The notes under the pieces were generated by a model. The model ran no database searches and was not told where the DNA came from. It saw only the letters and a program-made list of their open reading frames with translations. Positions 25,162 through 32,479 of a stretch of 59,312 bases of DNA are shown in pieces; positions within the stretch are counted from its first letter, which is position 1; every line of letters starts with the position of its first letter. This DNA is from an uncultured bacterium (GTDB lineage Bacteria > Bacteroidota > Bacteroidia > Bacteroidales > CAIWKO01), in NCBI GenBank assembly GCA_903862465.1, contig CAIOYH010000023.1, forward strand, positions 1 to 59,312, written 5' to 3'. A program made the position numbers and the translations under genes.

Positions 25162-26301
25162 ATGGAAACAAAAAATATCAAAGAAGAAATAAAAAACATT
25201 TTAGAGGTTCTAAATGAACAGTTTGCTATCATTGATGAACATCAAAAAAGAATTCCTCAAATTGAATTGGATATCGTTATGGCAAATATCCGACACTTTT
25301 ACGAACTCTTTTATGAGTTAAACAAATTAAACAGCTATCATAAAAATAGTATTGATGCAAATATAGCAGTAAATTTTGAAATTGAGAAACAAGAAATTTT
25401 ATCGCTACCCGAAAATAAGACGGTTAGTAGTGATGAGAAACCTGATAATACTACTATTTCCATAGCTTTAGAGCCTGAAGAAAAAAAATCTGAAATAATG
25501 AATGACACCGTTATTTTTAAGGAAGAAGAGGTGCAGGAGACCGTTGGTCATGAATCTTTACCTATGGAAGAAATTGCGGAGCCAATTATTGAGGAGTCGC
25601 AAGTTCAAGAAGAAATTTCGGCGTCCATTGTCGCGGAAACCCAAGTTCAAGAAGAAATTGCCGAGCCCATTGTTGCGGAAACGATAGTTCATGAGCAAAT
25701 GAAGGAACCTATTATAGCGGAAACACAAGTTCAAGAGGAAATTGCAGAACCAATTGTAGAGGAGATTGTGCTTCCTATTGTAGAAGAACAGACGATTCCT
25801 GAGGAAATAATTATTGCAGAAACGACTCCACCTGTGAATGAGCTTATCATCACCAAAGTGGATGTGCCTGAACAGCAAGTAGAGATTGAACTACCTAAAG
25901 AGGTTCCTGTTCCCATGAAAACGGGAAAACAACAAGCGATTGATTTGTTTTCATTAACTGAAAAAGAAATTGTTGCGGATAAGTTTAAAGAAAGCCCTAA
26001 GTTGATGCACGAAAAAATGGTGTTTGACAAACCTGATAACACTTTGGCGAGTAGGGTGGGGAAAGCAACAATTACCAATCTAAAAAATGCCATCGGTATT
26101 AACGATAAGTTTTTATTTATCAACGAACTTTTTAAAGGAGACCTGCAGGAATATAACAAAACCATTGATATGCTCAACAGCTTTTTAGGCATTGAAGAAG
26201 CCAATGTGTTTTTTGAGGATTTAAAAGAAAAATATAATTGGAACGAAAAACCCGATGCGCTGCATAAGTTGGAAGAATTGATTATCAGAAAATTCTTATA
26301 G
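25162..26301 (+). CDS. Conserved protein with acidic repetitive linker
   Basis: 379 residues. An N-terminal helical domain (~1-60) is followed by a low-complexity acidic linker (~80-240) with tandem copies of AETQVQEEIAEPIV. The C-terminal helical domain (~265-379) contains IGINDKFLFINELFKGD and FFEDLKEKYNWNEKPDAL, a block I associate with a Bacteroidota-specific family of unknown function. No signal peptide, so cytosolic. The repeats are visible at DNA level (25580-25780) and probably vary in number between strains. Its stop abuts the ATG of the M28 peptidase, so the two are co-translated. Confidence 0.8.
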   Translation: METKNIKEEIKNILEVLNEQFAIIDEHQKRIPQIELDIVMANIRHFYELFYELNKLNSYHKNSIDANIAVNFEIEKQEILSLPENKTVSSDEKPDNTTISIALEPEEKKSEIMNDTVIFKEEEVQETVGHESLPMEEIAEPIIEESQVQEEISASIVAETQVQEEIAEPIVAETIVHEQMKEPIIAETQVQEEIAEPIVEEIVLPIVEEQTIPEEIIIAETTPPVNELIITKVDVPEQQVEIELPKEVPVPMKTGKQQAIDLFSLTEKEIVADKFKESPKLMHEKMVFDKPDNTLASRVGKATITNLKNAIGINDKFLFINELFKGDLQEYNKTIDMLNSFLGIEEANVFFEDLKEKYNWNEKPDALHKLEELIIRKFL

Positions 26302-27555
26302 ATGAAAAGAACTATCATTGCTTTTTGCCTTGTTTGGCTCTGTTCGTCGCTTCTCTATTCTCAAAATCTTCCATATGTCAAAAGCATGATAGACACGTTG
26401 GCATCGCCTGAATTTTATGGTCGCGGCTATGTGAACAATGGGGATAAGATTGCTGCCGCTTTTATCGCGAAGCAACTCAAAAAAGATAAGGTCAAATGTT
26501 TTGACACGAGTTATTTTCAAACATTTCATGTCAATGTGAATACCTTTCCCGATGATGTAACCATAAAAATAAACGGCGTTGATAAACAGCCCGGAGTAGA
26601 TTTTATGGTGTCGCCCGATGCGCAAACAATGAAGGATAGCTATAAAGTTTTATTTGCTGATGGAAACACATTGAGTTCGGAAAAGCTTACTAAGAAGTTC
26701 AACAATCAAAATCTCTCGAAATTGGCTTTGGTGGTGGATACGGGGTTTAAAGATTTGAAAAACAAAAAACTTGAAGAAACACCTTTGTTGGTTTTTATTC
26801 GTGATAAAGGTATCTCATGGCATGTGGCTAAAGAACAAAATGAGAAGAAACATGCTGAGATTACCATCAATCGAAGTGCGTTGCCCGCTAAGATTTCGAA
26901 TATCGCTGTGAATATTCATGCGAAACTGCTCAGCAATTATCCCTCACAAAACGTGGTGGGATATCTTCCCGGGAAGATATATCCCGATAGTTTTGTGGTG
27001 TTTGGGGCACATTACGATCATTTGGGGATGATGGGCAGCAAAGCTTATTTCCCCGGTGCCAACGATAATGCAAGCGGCACAGCCATGTTGCTCGATTTGG
27101 CTGCTTATTATGCTCAGCCTGAAAATCGCCCTGATTATTCCGTGTGTTTTATATTCTTCTCTTGCGAAGAAGCGGGTTTGGTGGGTTCGGAATATTATAC
27201 AAAGTTTCCTTTGTTTCCTTTGCGGAAGATTAAATTTATGTTGAATTTAGATATGGTGGGCACGGGCAGCGATGGCATCAAAGTGGTGAACGGAAGTATA
27301 TTTAAAAAGGATTTTGAAACTTTGAAGCAACTGAACGAAGCGGGGAAATATCTGAAAAGCGTGAACGAACGAGGAGAAGCTGCCAATAGCGACCATTATC
27401 ACTTTTATAAAAAAGGGGTGAAAAGTTTTTTTATCTACACCCTCGGCAGCGAATATAAGGAGTATCATACTGTGACAGACAAAGCTGCAGGGCTTCCATT
27501 GACAAAATACCCTGAACTTTTCAATTTAGTTTTACGCTTTGTAGGCTCCTTATAA
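26302..27555 (+). CDS. Secreted M28-family zinc aminopeptidase
   Basis: 417 residues with a signal peptide ending at SLLYSQ (~21). The M28 catalytic domain (~215-417) has metal ligands in GAHYDHLG (His, Asp), GANDNASGTAML (bridging Asp), SCEEAGLVGS (catalytic and ligand Glu), LNLDMVG (Asp) and YHTVTD (His). The N-terminal ~200 residues include a PA-like insert. It should release N-terminal residues from peptides in the periplasm or outside. The ATG directly follows the previous stop. A terminator lies downstream at 27678. Confidence 0.92.
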   Translation: MKRTIIAFCLVWLCSSLLYSQNLPYVKSMIDTLASPEFYGRGYVNNGDKIAAAFIAKQLKKDKVKCFDTSYFQTFHVNVNTFPDDVTIKINGVDKQPGVDFMVSPDAQTMKDSYKVLFADGNTLSSEKLTKKFNNQNLSKLALVVDTGFKDLKNKKLEETPLLVFIRDKGISWHVAKEQNEKKHAEITINRSALPAKISNIAVNIHAKLLSNYPSQNVVGYLPGKIYPDSFVVFGAHYDHLGMMGSKAYFPGANDNASGTAMLLDLAAYYAQPENRPDYSVCFIFFSCEEAGLVGSEYYTKFPLFPLRKIKFMLNLDMVGTGSDGIKVVNGSIFKKDFETLKQLNEAGKYLKSVNERGEAANSDHYHFYKKGVKSFFIYTLGSEYKEYHTVTDKAAGLPLTKYPELFNLVLRFVGSL

Positions 27556-27677
27556 AAATAATTTCATAACAACCAAGTTATTTTCTGTTTTGGGCGTTTA
27601 TATATGTAAGCCTTATATAGGTTTGAGGTATTTGTTTCTAACCCTTCCATTGCCTCAAAATTTTTCCCATAATAATG

Positions 27678-27707
27678 AAGCAAGCTCGCCTGAGCTTGCT
27701 TTTTTTT
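27678..27707 (+). terminator. Rho-independent terminator
   Basis: AAGCAAGCTC (27678-27687), loop GCCT, GAGCTTGCTT (27692-27701), then a T run. It ends the M28 transcript. The next gene's -7 element begins 2 bp later. Confidence 0.9.
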
Positions 27708-27708
27708 A

Positions 27709-27716
27709 TACCTTTG
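27709..27716 (+). promoter_or_regulatory. -7 promoter element of the universal stress protein gene
   Basis: TACCTTTG, 16 bp before the ATG at 27733; the leader is short. The upstream part of this promoter coincides with the terminator hairpin. Confidence 0.6.
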
Positions 27717-27732
27717 TCTTTTTTATGTAGAA

Positions 27733-28599
27733 ATGACAGAACCAACTTCAAAACAACAAATATTAATTCCCTACGATTTTTCGAAAGCTGCCGAAAATGC
27801 TTTGCTCTACGGTATTGAATTGGCGCGACTGTTTAAGTGCGAAATAAGTATTTTTTATATTGTTACTAAAATAATCGCAAAACTTGAAGTCAAAGATATT
27901 GAAGTAACAGAAGCCAGGAAAAAAGCATTAGGCGAAATAGCCAATAGAATCATTTCCCAAGAGGGAATCATGGCGAATGTGTATGTTTTTAAAGGCGAAG
28001 TGCAGCAAGTTATTCATGATTTTTATGAGAAATTGAATGCCATTGCGGTGATGGCAGGCATGAATAGCTTTAAATCGAAAGTACATTGTTTTTCGTCAAG
28101 CTCCCTAGTGACGGATTATAGAGATTTGCGCATACCTATTATTATAGTGCACGACGAATTGCCCCGCAAAAGAATGTATGAAAATATTATTTTGCCCTTG
28201 GATTTCAATCGCGAATCGAAAGAGAAATCGGCTTGGTCGGGCTATATCAGCACCTTGAACCAATCGAGGGTTACGGTGTTGACACGCAAATACAAGGATG
28301 CGTATTTTGCTGCTTCTTTGCGTACAAACATAGTGTTGGTCGAAAAGTTGTTTAATAATCTTGGTGTGGCGTATGAGTTGATTAAGGAACCCGATATCAC
28401 CTGCGACATTGATAAATATGCTGTGGATTATGCGTGGATCAACCAAGGCGATATGATAGTGATTATGGCTACCAAAGAAGTGGCGGTTGACGATTTGTTG
28501 TTTGGTTTGAAAGAAAAGAAAATCATTGAAAACAAATACAAACTGCCCATCATGCTCATCAATCCAAGAGATGATTTGTATTTGCCTTGTGGATGTTGA
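27733..28599 (+). CDS. Tandem universal stress protein (UspA fold)
   Basis: 288 residues made of two Usp-like halves: ~1-140 (ILIPYDFSKAAENALLYGIELARLF, with IPIIIVHDE closing the fold) and ~145-288 (NIILPLDFNRESKEKS, with LPIMLINPRDD). The G-2x-G-9x-G(S/T) ATP loop is not clear in either half, so it may be a non-ATP-binding type. Such proteins are common in Bacteroidota and respond to stress or starvation. Target unknown. Own promoter; followed by a 9-bp repeat array. Confidence 0.88.
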   Translation: MTEPTSKQQILIPYDFSKAAENALLYGIELARLFKCEISIFYIVTKIIAKLEVKDIEVTEARKKALGEIANRIISQEGIMANVYVFKGEVQQVIHDFYEKLNAIAVMAGMNSFKSKVHCFSSSSLVTDYRDLRIPIIIVHDELPRKRMYENIILPLDFNRESKEKSAWSGYISTLNQSRVTVLTRKYKDAYFAASLRTNIVLVEKLFNNLGVAYELIKEPDITCDIDKYAVDYAWINQGDMIVIMATKEVAVDDLLFGLKEKKIIENKYKLPIMLINPRDDLYLPCGC

Positions 28600-28610
28600 G
28601 AGGGGGAGAG

Positions 28611-28718
28611 AAGTACTTAAAGTGTCTAAAGTGCTTCAAGTGCCTAAAGTACTTCAAGTATTTAAAGTGCTAAAAGTATTTGGATTATTTCAAGTGTCTA
28701 AAGTACTTCAAGTGCCTT
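28611..28718. repeat. 9-bp tandem array (12 units)
   Basis: Units such as AAGTGCTTC, AAGTGCCTA and AAGTACTTC repeat every 9 bp, with a higher 18-bp order (alternating TC and TA ends). AAGTACTT is itself a palindrome. The array begins 12 bp after the stop of the universal stress protein gene. Non-coding. Confidence 0.9.
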
Positions 28719-28830
28719 GAGACAACTCAACCAAACCTCCTATGATAGATTTCAAGAAAGGTTTCACTTACATGATTTAAGCTGTAGGCTAAAAGATAGT
28801 AGCGACGGAAGCAGAGGGTAGTAAGATTTT

Positions 28831-29172
28831 TTATTTCAAACCTCTTATATGATGTGCTGAAACATGGTTGTTTGTAATATATCGAATAATGTATTTATTG
28901 TCGTTTTTTATAAAAAACACATACCATGTTGTTCTCTTGGTTGTTTTTATATTGATATAATGAGTTCCGAATTTTTTAAATCGTGGCGGTGCAAGTTTAT
29001 GTTGCTTAATAGAAATGGTTCTTTCAATTTCAAAAGTCAAATTATCAACATAATCTTTTGCCGTTTTTAAAAAGCCAAAATATTCTTTATGAAATAATTT
29101 ATACGCCAATGCATCAAGATAATTTTCAACATTTGCGTTATAGATTATCTTTGCTCCGGTTTCCACTCCCAT
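28831..29172 (-). CDS. Putative RelE/ParE-family toxin
   Basis: 113 residues. The C-terminal part (~70-113) looks like the RelE/ParE strand pattern (HYINIKTTKRTTWYVFFIKNDNKYIIRYITNNH). The N-terminal ~60 residues are helical, with NYLDALAYKLFHKEYFGF. The start overlaps the upstream small gene by 28 bp, typical of antitoxin-toxin translation coupling. Known members cleave mRNA or poison gyrase; which applies cannot be told. The start could also be a later codon, but no other ATG lies near. Confidence 0.7.
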   Translation of the reverse strand: MGVETGAKIIYNANVENYLDALAYKLFHKEYFGFLKTAKDYVDNLTFEIERTISIKQHKLAPPRFKKFGTHYINIKTTKRTTWYVFFIKNDNKYIIRYITNNHVSAHHIRGLK

Positions 29173-29375
29173 TTGTCAATTCGTTTGTGTAATCTGATCC
29201 TTAATTCATCTCCGGTAATGCCATCTTTCCATTCCTTTTCAAAATCATCCTCATCAATAGCCCCTTTTTGTTCCAAGTAAGGTAATAAATCTTTGTGTTT
29301 TTTTAAATTGATACGGGCATACGTCATGTGACCTTTGCTGTCTTTTTCGATTTGAATACCTGCTATACGTGCCAT
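29145..29375 (-). CDS. Putative antitoxin of the RelE/ParE-like pair
   Basis: 76 residues, small and highly charged (MARIAGIQIEKDSKGHMTYA; HKRIDKWEWKPEQR). It lies first in a two-gene minus-strand operon, upstream of the toxin and overlapping it, which is the usual antitoxin position. The N-terminal strand could carry DNA binding for autoregulation, but no domain is clear. TAATTTTG at 29400-29393 supplies a promoter only ~18 bp upstream. Confidence 0.68.
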   Translation of the reverse strand: MARIAGIQIEKDSKGHMTYARINLKKHKDLLPYLEQKGAIDEDDFEKEWKDGITGDELRIRLHKRIDKWEWKPEQR

Positions 29376-29392
29376 GTTGAATAAATTTGATG

Positions 29393-29400
29393 CAAAATTA
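29393..29400 (-). promoter_or_regulatory. -7 promoter element of the toxin-antitoxin operon
   Basis: TAATTTTG on the minus strand, 18-25 bp upstream of the antitoxin ATG. TTG lies 15 bp further up across an A9 tract (29402-29410). Confidence 0.5.
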
Positions 29401-29533
29401 CAAAAAAAAAGAATTCAAATTACAAAAAAAAATGATTTGTATGAACCTATGTTGAACTGAATAACAGAACCTGTTTAGGCAGAAGCCTAAAAGGATAGAC
29501 AAGACGTAGGTAGAACCTTCGCCTAATGGGGAC

Positions 29534-30145
29534 TCATGAAATAATAAATTTAATGAGCAAAATAGTGATTAATATTAAAACTACTACAATCGCTAGATTA
29601 CGATCCTGTTTTAAATCAGAAAGAACTTTTGTTTGCAGAATTTTATCGAAATCAAACATTGATAGTGTATCTTCTTTATTGTTATTTTGGTTTTGTTGGC
29701 TTATCAGAGACCGTATCTCTTTTTCAATTTTTTCAAGTCGGATGAATTTTTTCTTTCTGATATAGTTTGTTATCAGAGAATCAATAAGAAAACCTAATGA
29801 CGCAAATCCTGAAATCAGGATTGGAAAGATTATTGGGATATCATAATATTGGGAAAAAAGAATAAATAGGAATAGTAAAATCAACATGGTGATAAGTCCT
29901 GATTTCAATGAAACGTGCGGTCTTTTCTGAAGGAATAAATTAATTCGTGAAGCTTCCTCTGCTAAGGCTTCAACTTTTAGTTCCATAATCATGTTTTTTG
30001 TATCCTTAAAATCAAAATTCCGATTCTCCAACTCTTTTTTTGCAAATTCAAGAACAGAGATAGGCAGAAAGGAATTTCCGCAATATATATCATAGAGCTC
30101 CTTATTAGACTTTTCTTTAAAGATTTCTTGCCAATTATAGTCCAT
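29534..30145 (-). CDS. Hypothetical membrane protein
   Basis: 203 residues. The N-terminal soluble helical part (~1-75) contains EIFKEKSNKELYDIYCG. Two adjacent transmembrane helices follow (~82-125), then a cytosolic charged coiled region and a final transmembrane helix at ~183-203. No family recognised. It is flanked by the toxin-antitoxin pair and the helical/Fn3-like gene, so this segment may be accessory DNA. It appears monocistronic, with no clear -7 element. Confidence 0.7.
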   Translation of the reverse strand: MDYNWQEIFKEKSNKELYDIYCGNSFLPISVLEFAKKELENRNFDFKDTKNMIMELKVEALAEEASRINLFLQKRPHVSLKSGLITMLILLFLFILFSQYYDIPIIFPILISGFASLGFLIDSLITNYIRKKKFIRLEKIEKEIRSLISQQNQNNNKEDTLSMFDFDKILQTKVLSDLKQDRNLAIVVVLILITILLIKFIIS

Positions 30146-30383
30146 GTTTTAATTATTAGAAATTACATATAGCATTTATATTGAACCGTATAAATTATTT
30201 TTACATTATCAATTACTTTATTTCCGAGTTCAAAAATAAACAACATTTCCCATATAAAAGCAAGAAAAATCATTTCATCAAGAAAAATAAATTTTAATTA
30301 AAAATAATCAATTTCCAACTACCCTATAATTAAGTATATACATCGTATATAAAATCAAGACTTAAAATAAATTAAAAAAACCA
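30146..30383. other. AT-rich divergent intergenic region
   Basis: The gap between divergent genes at 30145 (minus) and 30479 (plus). It is very AT-rich with no further frame or stable hairpin; the plus-strand promoter lies at its right end. Confidence 0.5.
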
Positions 30384-30413
30384 TTGCCAATAATGAAAAT
30401 AAGTGTAAGTTTG
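30384..30413 (+). promoter_or_regulatory. Promoter of the helical/Fn3-like gene
   Basis: TTG (30384-30386), a 19-bp gap, TAAGTTTG (30406-30413): the best two-part promoter match in the window. It gives a leader of ~55-60 nt ending in the A-rich stretch shared with the paralogue at 12061. Confidence 0.72.
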
Positions 30414-30478
30414 CAACGTTTTTTTTTTCAAACCTTAAACTGTAGTTAAATTATTTAATAACCAAAAACAAAAAAAGT

Positions 30479-31096
30479 ATGTCGTATATTTTAATTAAGC
30501 TGATAATAGCAGCTTTAAATGCACCCAAACCTATCCCTGAAAAGATAGAGTATTACAAGACACTGTATTCTATAATGCATGAAAATGCATTGTTTACCAC
30601 CCTTTCAACAAAACTTGGAACGTTTTTATCAAAAACAACTGCCTTAGAGACTGTTCAAGTAGAATTTAAACAGAAGTTTCCTACTAAAAGCAAAGACGAC
30701 CGTGACTTTGCTGACCGTGAAGCTGATGCGGCAGTCAAAGAAGTAGTAGCAGGTGTGCAAGGATTGGCAAATGCTGATCTTCCACATGCCGCAGATATTA
30801 TTACCGCTGCGGGCTTAAAGGTTGTTTATAGAACTGTTCGCGTTCCTCAAGTGGCTGATGTGAAAGATGGTCCTACTTCTCCTTCTGTTCATATTATGGG
30901 CGATGGCAGCGGAAACCACAATTTTCGCAAAAGTTTGGATGGATTAACTTGGTTAAATATGTTAGGCAACGGTACTTCAAATTTAATAGATTATGAAGTG
31001 ATAGTTGGCAGAACATATTACTATCAAACCCAAAAAGTTGGGACCAAAGGCAGATTGGGTCCTTGGAGCAGGGTTATGAGCATATTAGTTAGGTAA
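30479..31096 (+). CDS. Helical + Fn3-like protein of unknown function
   Basis: 205 residues. A helical N-terminal half (~1-115, KTTALETVQVEFKQKFP; DREADAAVKEVVAGVQGL) is followed by a beta-rich C-terminal domain (~120-205) with DGSGNHNFRKSLDGLTW and GRTYYYQTQKVGTKGRLGPWS, typical of fibronectin III ends. No signal peptide. The paralogue at 11450-12061 has the same layout and a nearly identical A-rich leader. I know of similar multi-copy families in Bacteroidota but cannot assign a function. Strong promoter and terminator flank it, indicating a single-gene unit. Confidence 0.8.
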   Translation: MSYILIKLIIAALNAPKPIPEKIEYYKTLYSIMHENALFTTLSTKLGTFLSKTTALETVQVEFKQKFPTKSKDDRDFADREADAAVKEVVAGVQGLANADLPHAADIITAAGLKVVYRTVRVPQVADVKDGPTSPSVHIMGDGSGNHNFRKSLDGLTWLNMLGNGTSNLIDYEVIVGRTYYYQTQKVGTKGRLGPWSRVMSILVR

Positions 31097-31143
31097 TTTA
31101 TATTTGTCTTTCAGCAAATTAAAGATTTTTATAAACTAAAATA

Positions 31144-31175
31144 AAAACGATAGTCGCAAGCTATCGTTTTTTTTT
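31144..31175 (+). terminator. Rho-independent terminator
   Basis: AAAACGATAG (31144-31153), loop TCGCAAG, CTATCGTTTT (31161-31170), T9 run. It ends the helical/Fn3-like gene transcript. Confidence 0.92.
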
Positions 31176-31229
31176 GTGCGTCAGATAGCGTAGGTTGCAT
31201 GGATGAGTCCATTTATTTTCGATTTTGAA

Positions 31230-31502
31230 TTCATGTTTTTTAAGATTATATCGATATCTTTTAAGATTATATCGATATCTTTTATGAAGACATCGACATC
31301 TTTTAAGAAGATATCGACATCCTTTAAGATTTCATCGTCATCCTTTAAGACGATATCGACATCTGTTAAGATTATATCGTCATCCTTTAAGAAGATATCG
31401 ACATCTGTTATGATTACATCGATGTCTCTTAAGATTTTATCGACATCGTCTAAGAAGATATCGACATCTTTTAAGATTTCATCGACATCATCATAAATGA
31501 TA
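31230..31502. repeat. 21-bp tandem array C (about 13 units)
   Basis: Units start at 31230, 31251, 31272 and so on every 21 bp to 31482; the last is degraded. The best junctions form the palindrome AAGATATCGATATCTT. The array lies between a plus-strand terminator and the structured element copy 2, in a convergent intergenic region. Small frames through it are a by-product of the period. Confidence 0.95.
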
Positions 31503-31684
31503 AGGTCATCAGGGGTATTTTTGAGGATTTTAAATCAGTAATGATTAGTTATGCAGCGGTTTAAGAAGTCGTAATTTTTTTATAGTAAGCGAAGTTGTTT
31601 GTTTTTTTTAACAACAGAAAAGAGAAGCGAAAAGGCAGGAAAAGTGATGGGCGATGAGAAGATGATGAATGGCAGGCTGATAGC
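31503..31684. other. Spacer between array C and structured element
   Basis: No gene. AT-rich with scattered GAAAAGGCAGGAAAAG-like purine tracts. Confidence 0.45.
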
Positions 31685-31795
31685 CCCCGCGTGAGGGATT
31701 GCAGAGGAAAGCCCACAGTGCCGCTTATTCGCGGCGCGAGGACTTGGAACGAAAAGCCCGACCCCGACATTTTCTGTCGGGGGCACGCCCAAATA
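31685..31795 (+). ncRNA. Structured three-way-junction element, copy 2
   Basis: Outer stem GCGTG (31689-31693) with CACGC (31784-31788). Hairpin 2: GTGCCGC (31718-31724) with GCGGCGC (31731-31737), loop TTATTC. Hairpin 3: CCCCGACA (31762-31769) with TGTCGGGG (31775-31782), loop TTTTC. Compared with copy 1 at 3441, two outer-stem pairs change on both sides, and hairpin 3 is rebuilt with other bases. The U-G pair in hairpin 2 pairs only in plus-strand RNA. It lies downstream (3' side) of the apt operon and after array C. Confidence 0.65.
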
Positions 31796-31921
31796 AAAAT
31801 GGAAGCTCTAAATTCCGAGCTCCAAATTACAAGTTTAAAGCTCGCAATTTTTAATCATAGGTTAATCTCACTTGATAGTGTCGCGTACCGCAGGGCGGAA
31901 GCCTCAGTGGTCCTCTCCAAC

Positions 31922-32470
31922 CTAAAACTTCACCAACGAAAACACCTCTATCCCCTCACCGATTTGCGCGGCGCCGTTCAGGAAGCTGAGTTCGCAGATG
32001 AAATTCACATGGATGGATTTCACGGCGAAGTTGCGGATGAGTTCGATGGCTGCTTTGGCAGAGCCGCCTGTGGCAAGCAAGTCGTCGTGGAGCAACACCA
32101 CGTCGTTGGTTTCTAAGGCGTCTTGATGGATGTGGAGAATGTTTTCGCCATATTCCAAGCTGTAGGATTTGGAAAAGGTGGGCGCGGGCAGTTTGCCGGG
32201 TTTGCGAATGGGCACGAAGCCTGCGTTGAGGCGAGCCGCCAAGGCGCCGCCCAAGATGAAGCCGCGCGATTCGATGCCAACCACTTTGGTGATGCCCATG
32301 TTTTGGTAATAGGCAGCGGTTTGGTCGAGCATATAGCGAAAAATCTCGGGACGTTTGATGGCGGTGGTGATATCTTTAAACTGTATGCCGGGGATGGGGA
32401 AATCGGGCACGTTGCGGATGGATTCTACCACGTCGAGCAGTGTGATGGCTGCATTGGAATTTGATGTCAT
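31922..32470 (-). CDS. apt: Adenine phosphoribosyltransferase
   Basis: 182 residues. PRPP-binding loop VVLLHDDLLATGGSAKAAIEL (the usual VDDLLATGGT with Ser for Thr), FKDITTAIKRPEIF near the N-terminus, GIESRGFILGGALAARL and IRKPGKLP. It converts adenine plus PRPP to AMP. It is the last gene of an add-rlmN-apt operon, 9 bp after rlmN, which joins adenosine deamination and adenine salvage. Confidence 0.95.
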   Translation of the reverse strand: MTSNSNAAITLLDVVESIRNVPDFPIPGIQFKDITTAIKRPEIFRYMLDQTAAYYQNMGITKVVGIESRGFILGGALAARLNAGFVPIRKPGKLPAPTFSKSYSLEYGENILHIHQDALETNDVVLLHDDLLATGGSAKAAIELIRNFAVKSIHVNFICELSFLNGAAQIGEGIEVFSLVKF

Positions 32471-32479
32471 AGTGCTTAT

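Noticed and set aside
31203-31496. 97-residue Ser/Lys/Thr-rich ORF through array C
   Set aside because: Seven-residue repeat imposed by the DNA period; no promoter or leader.
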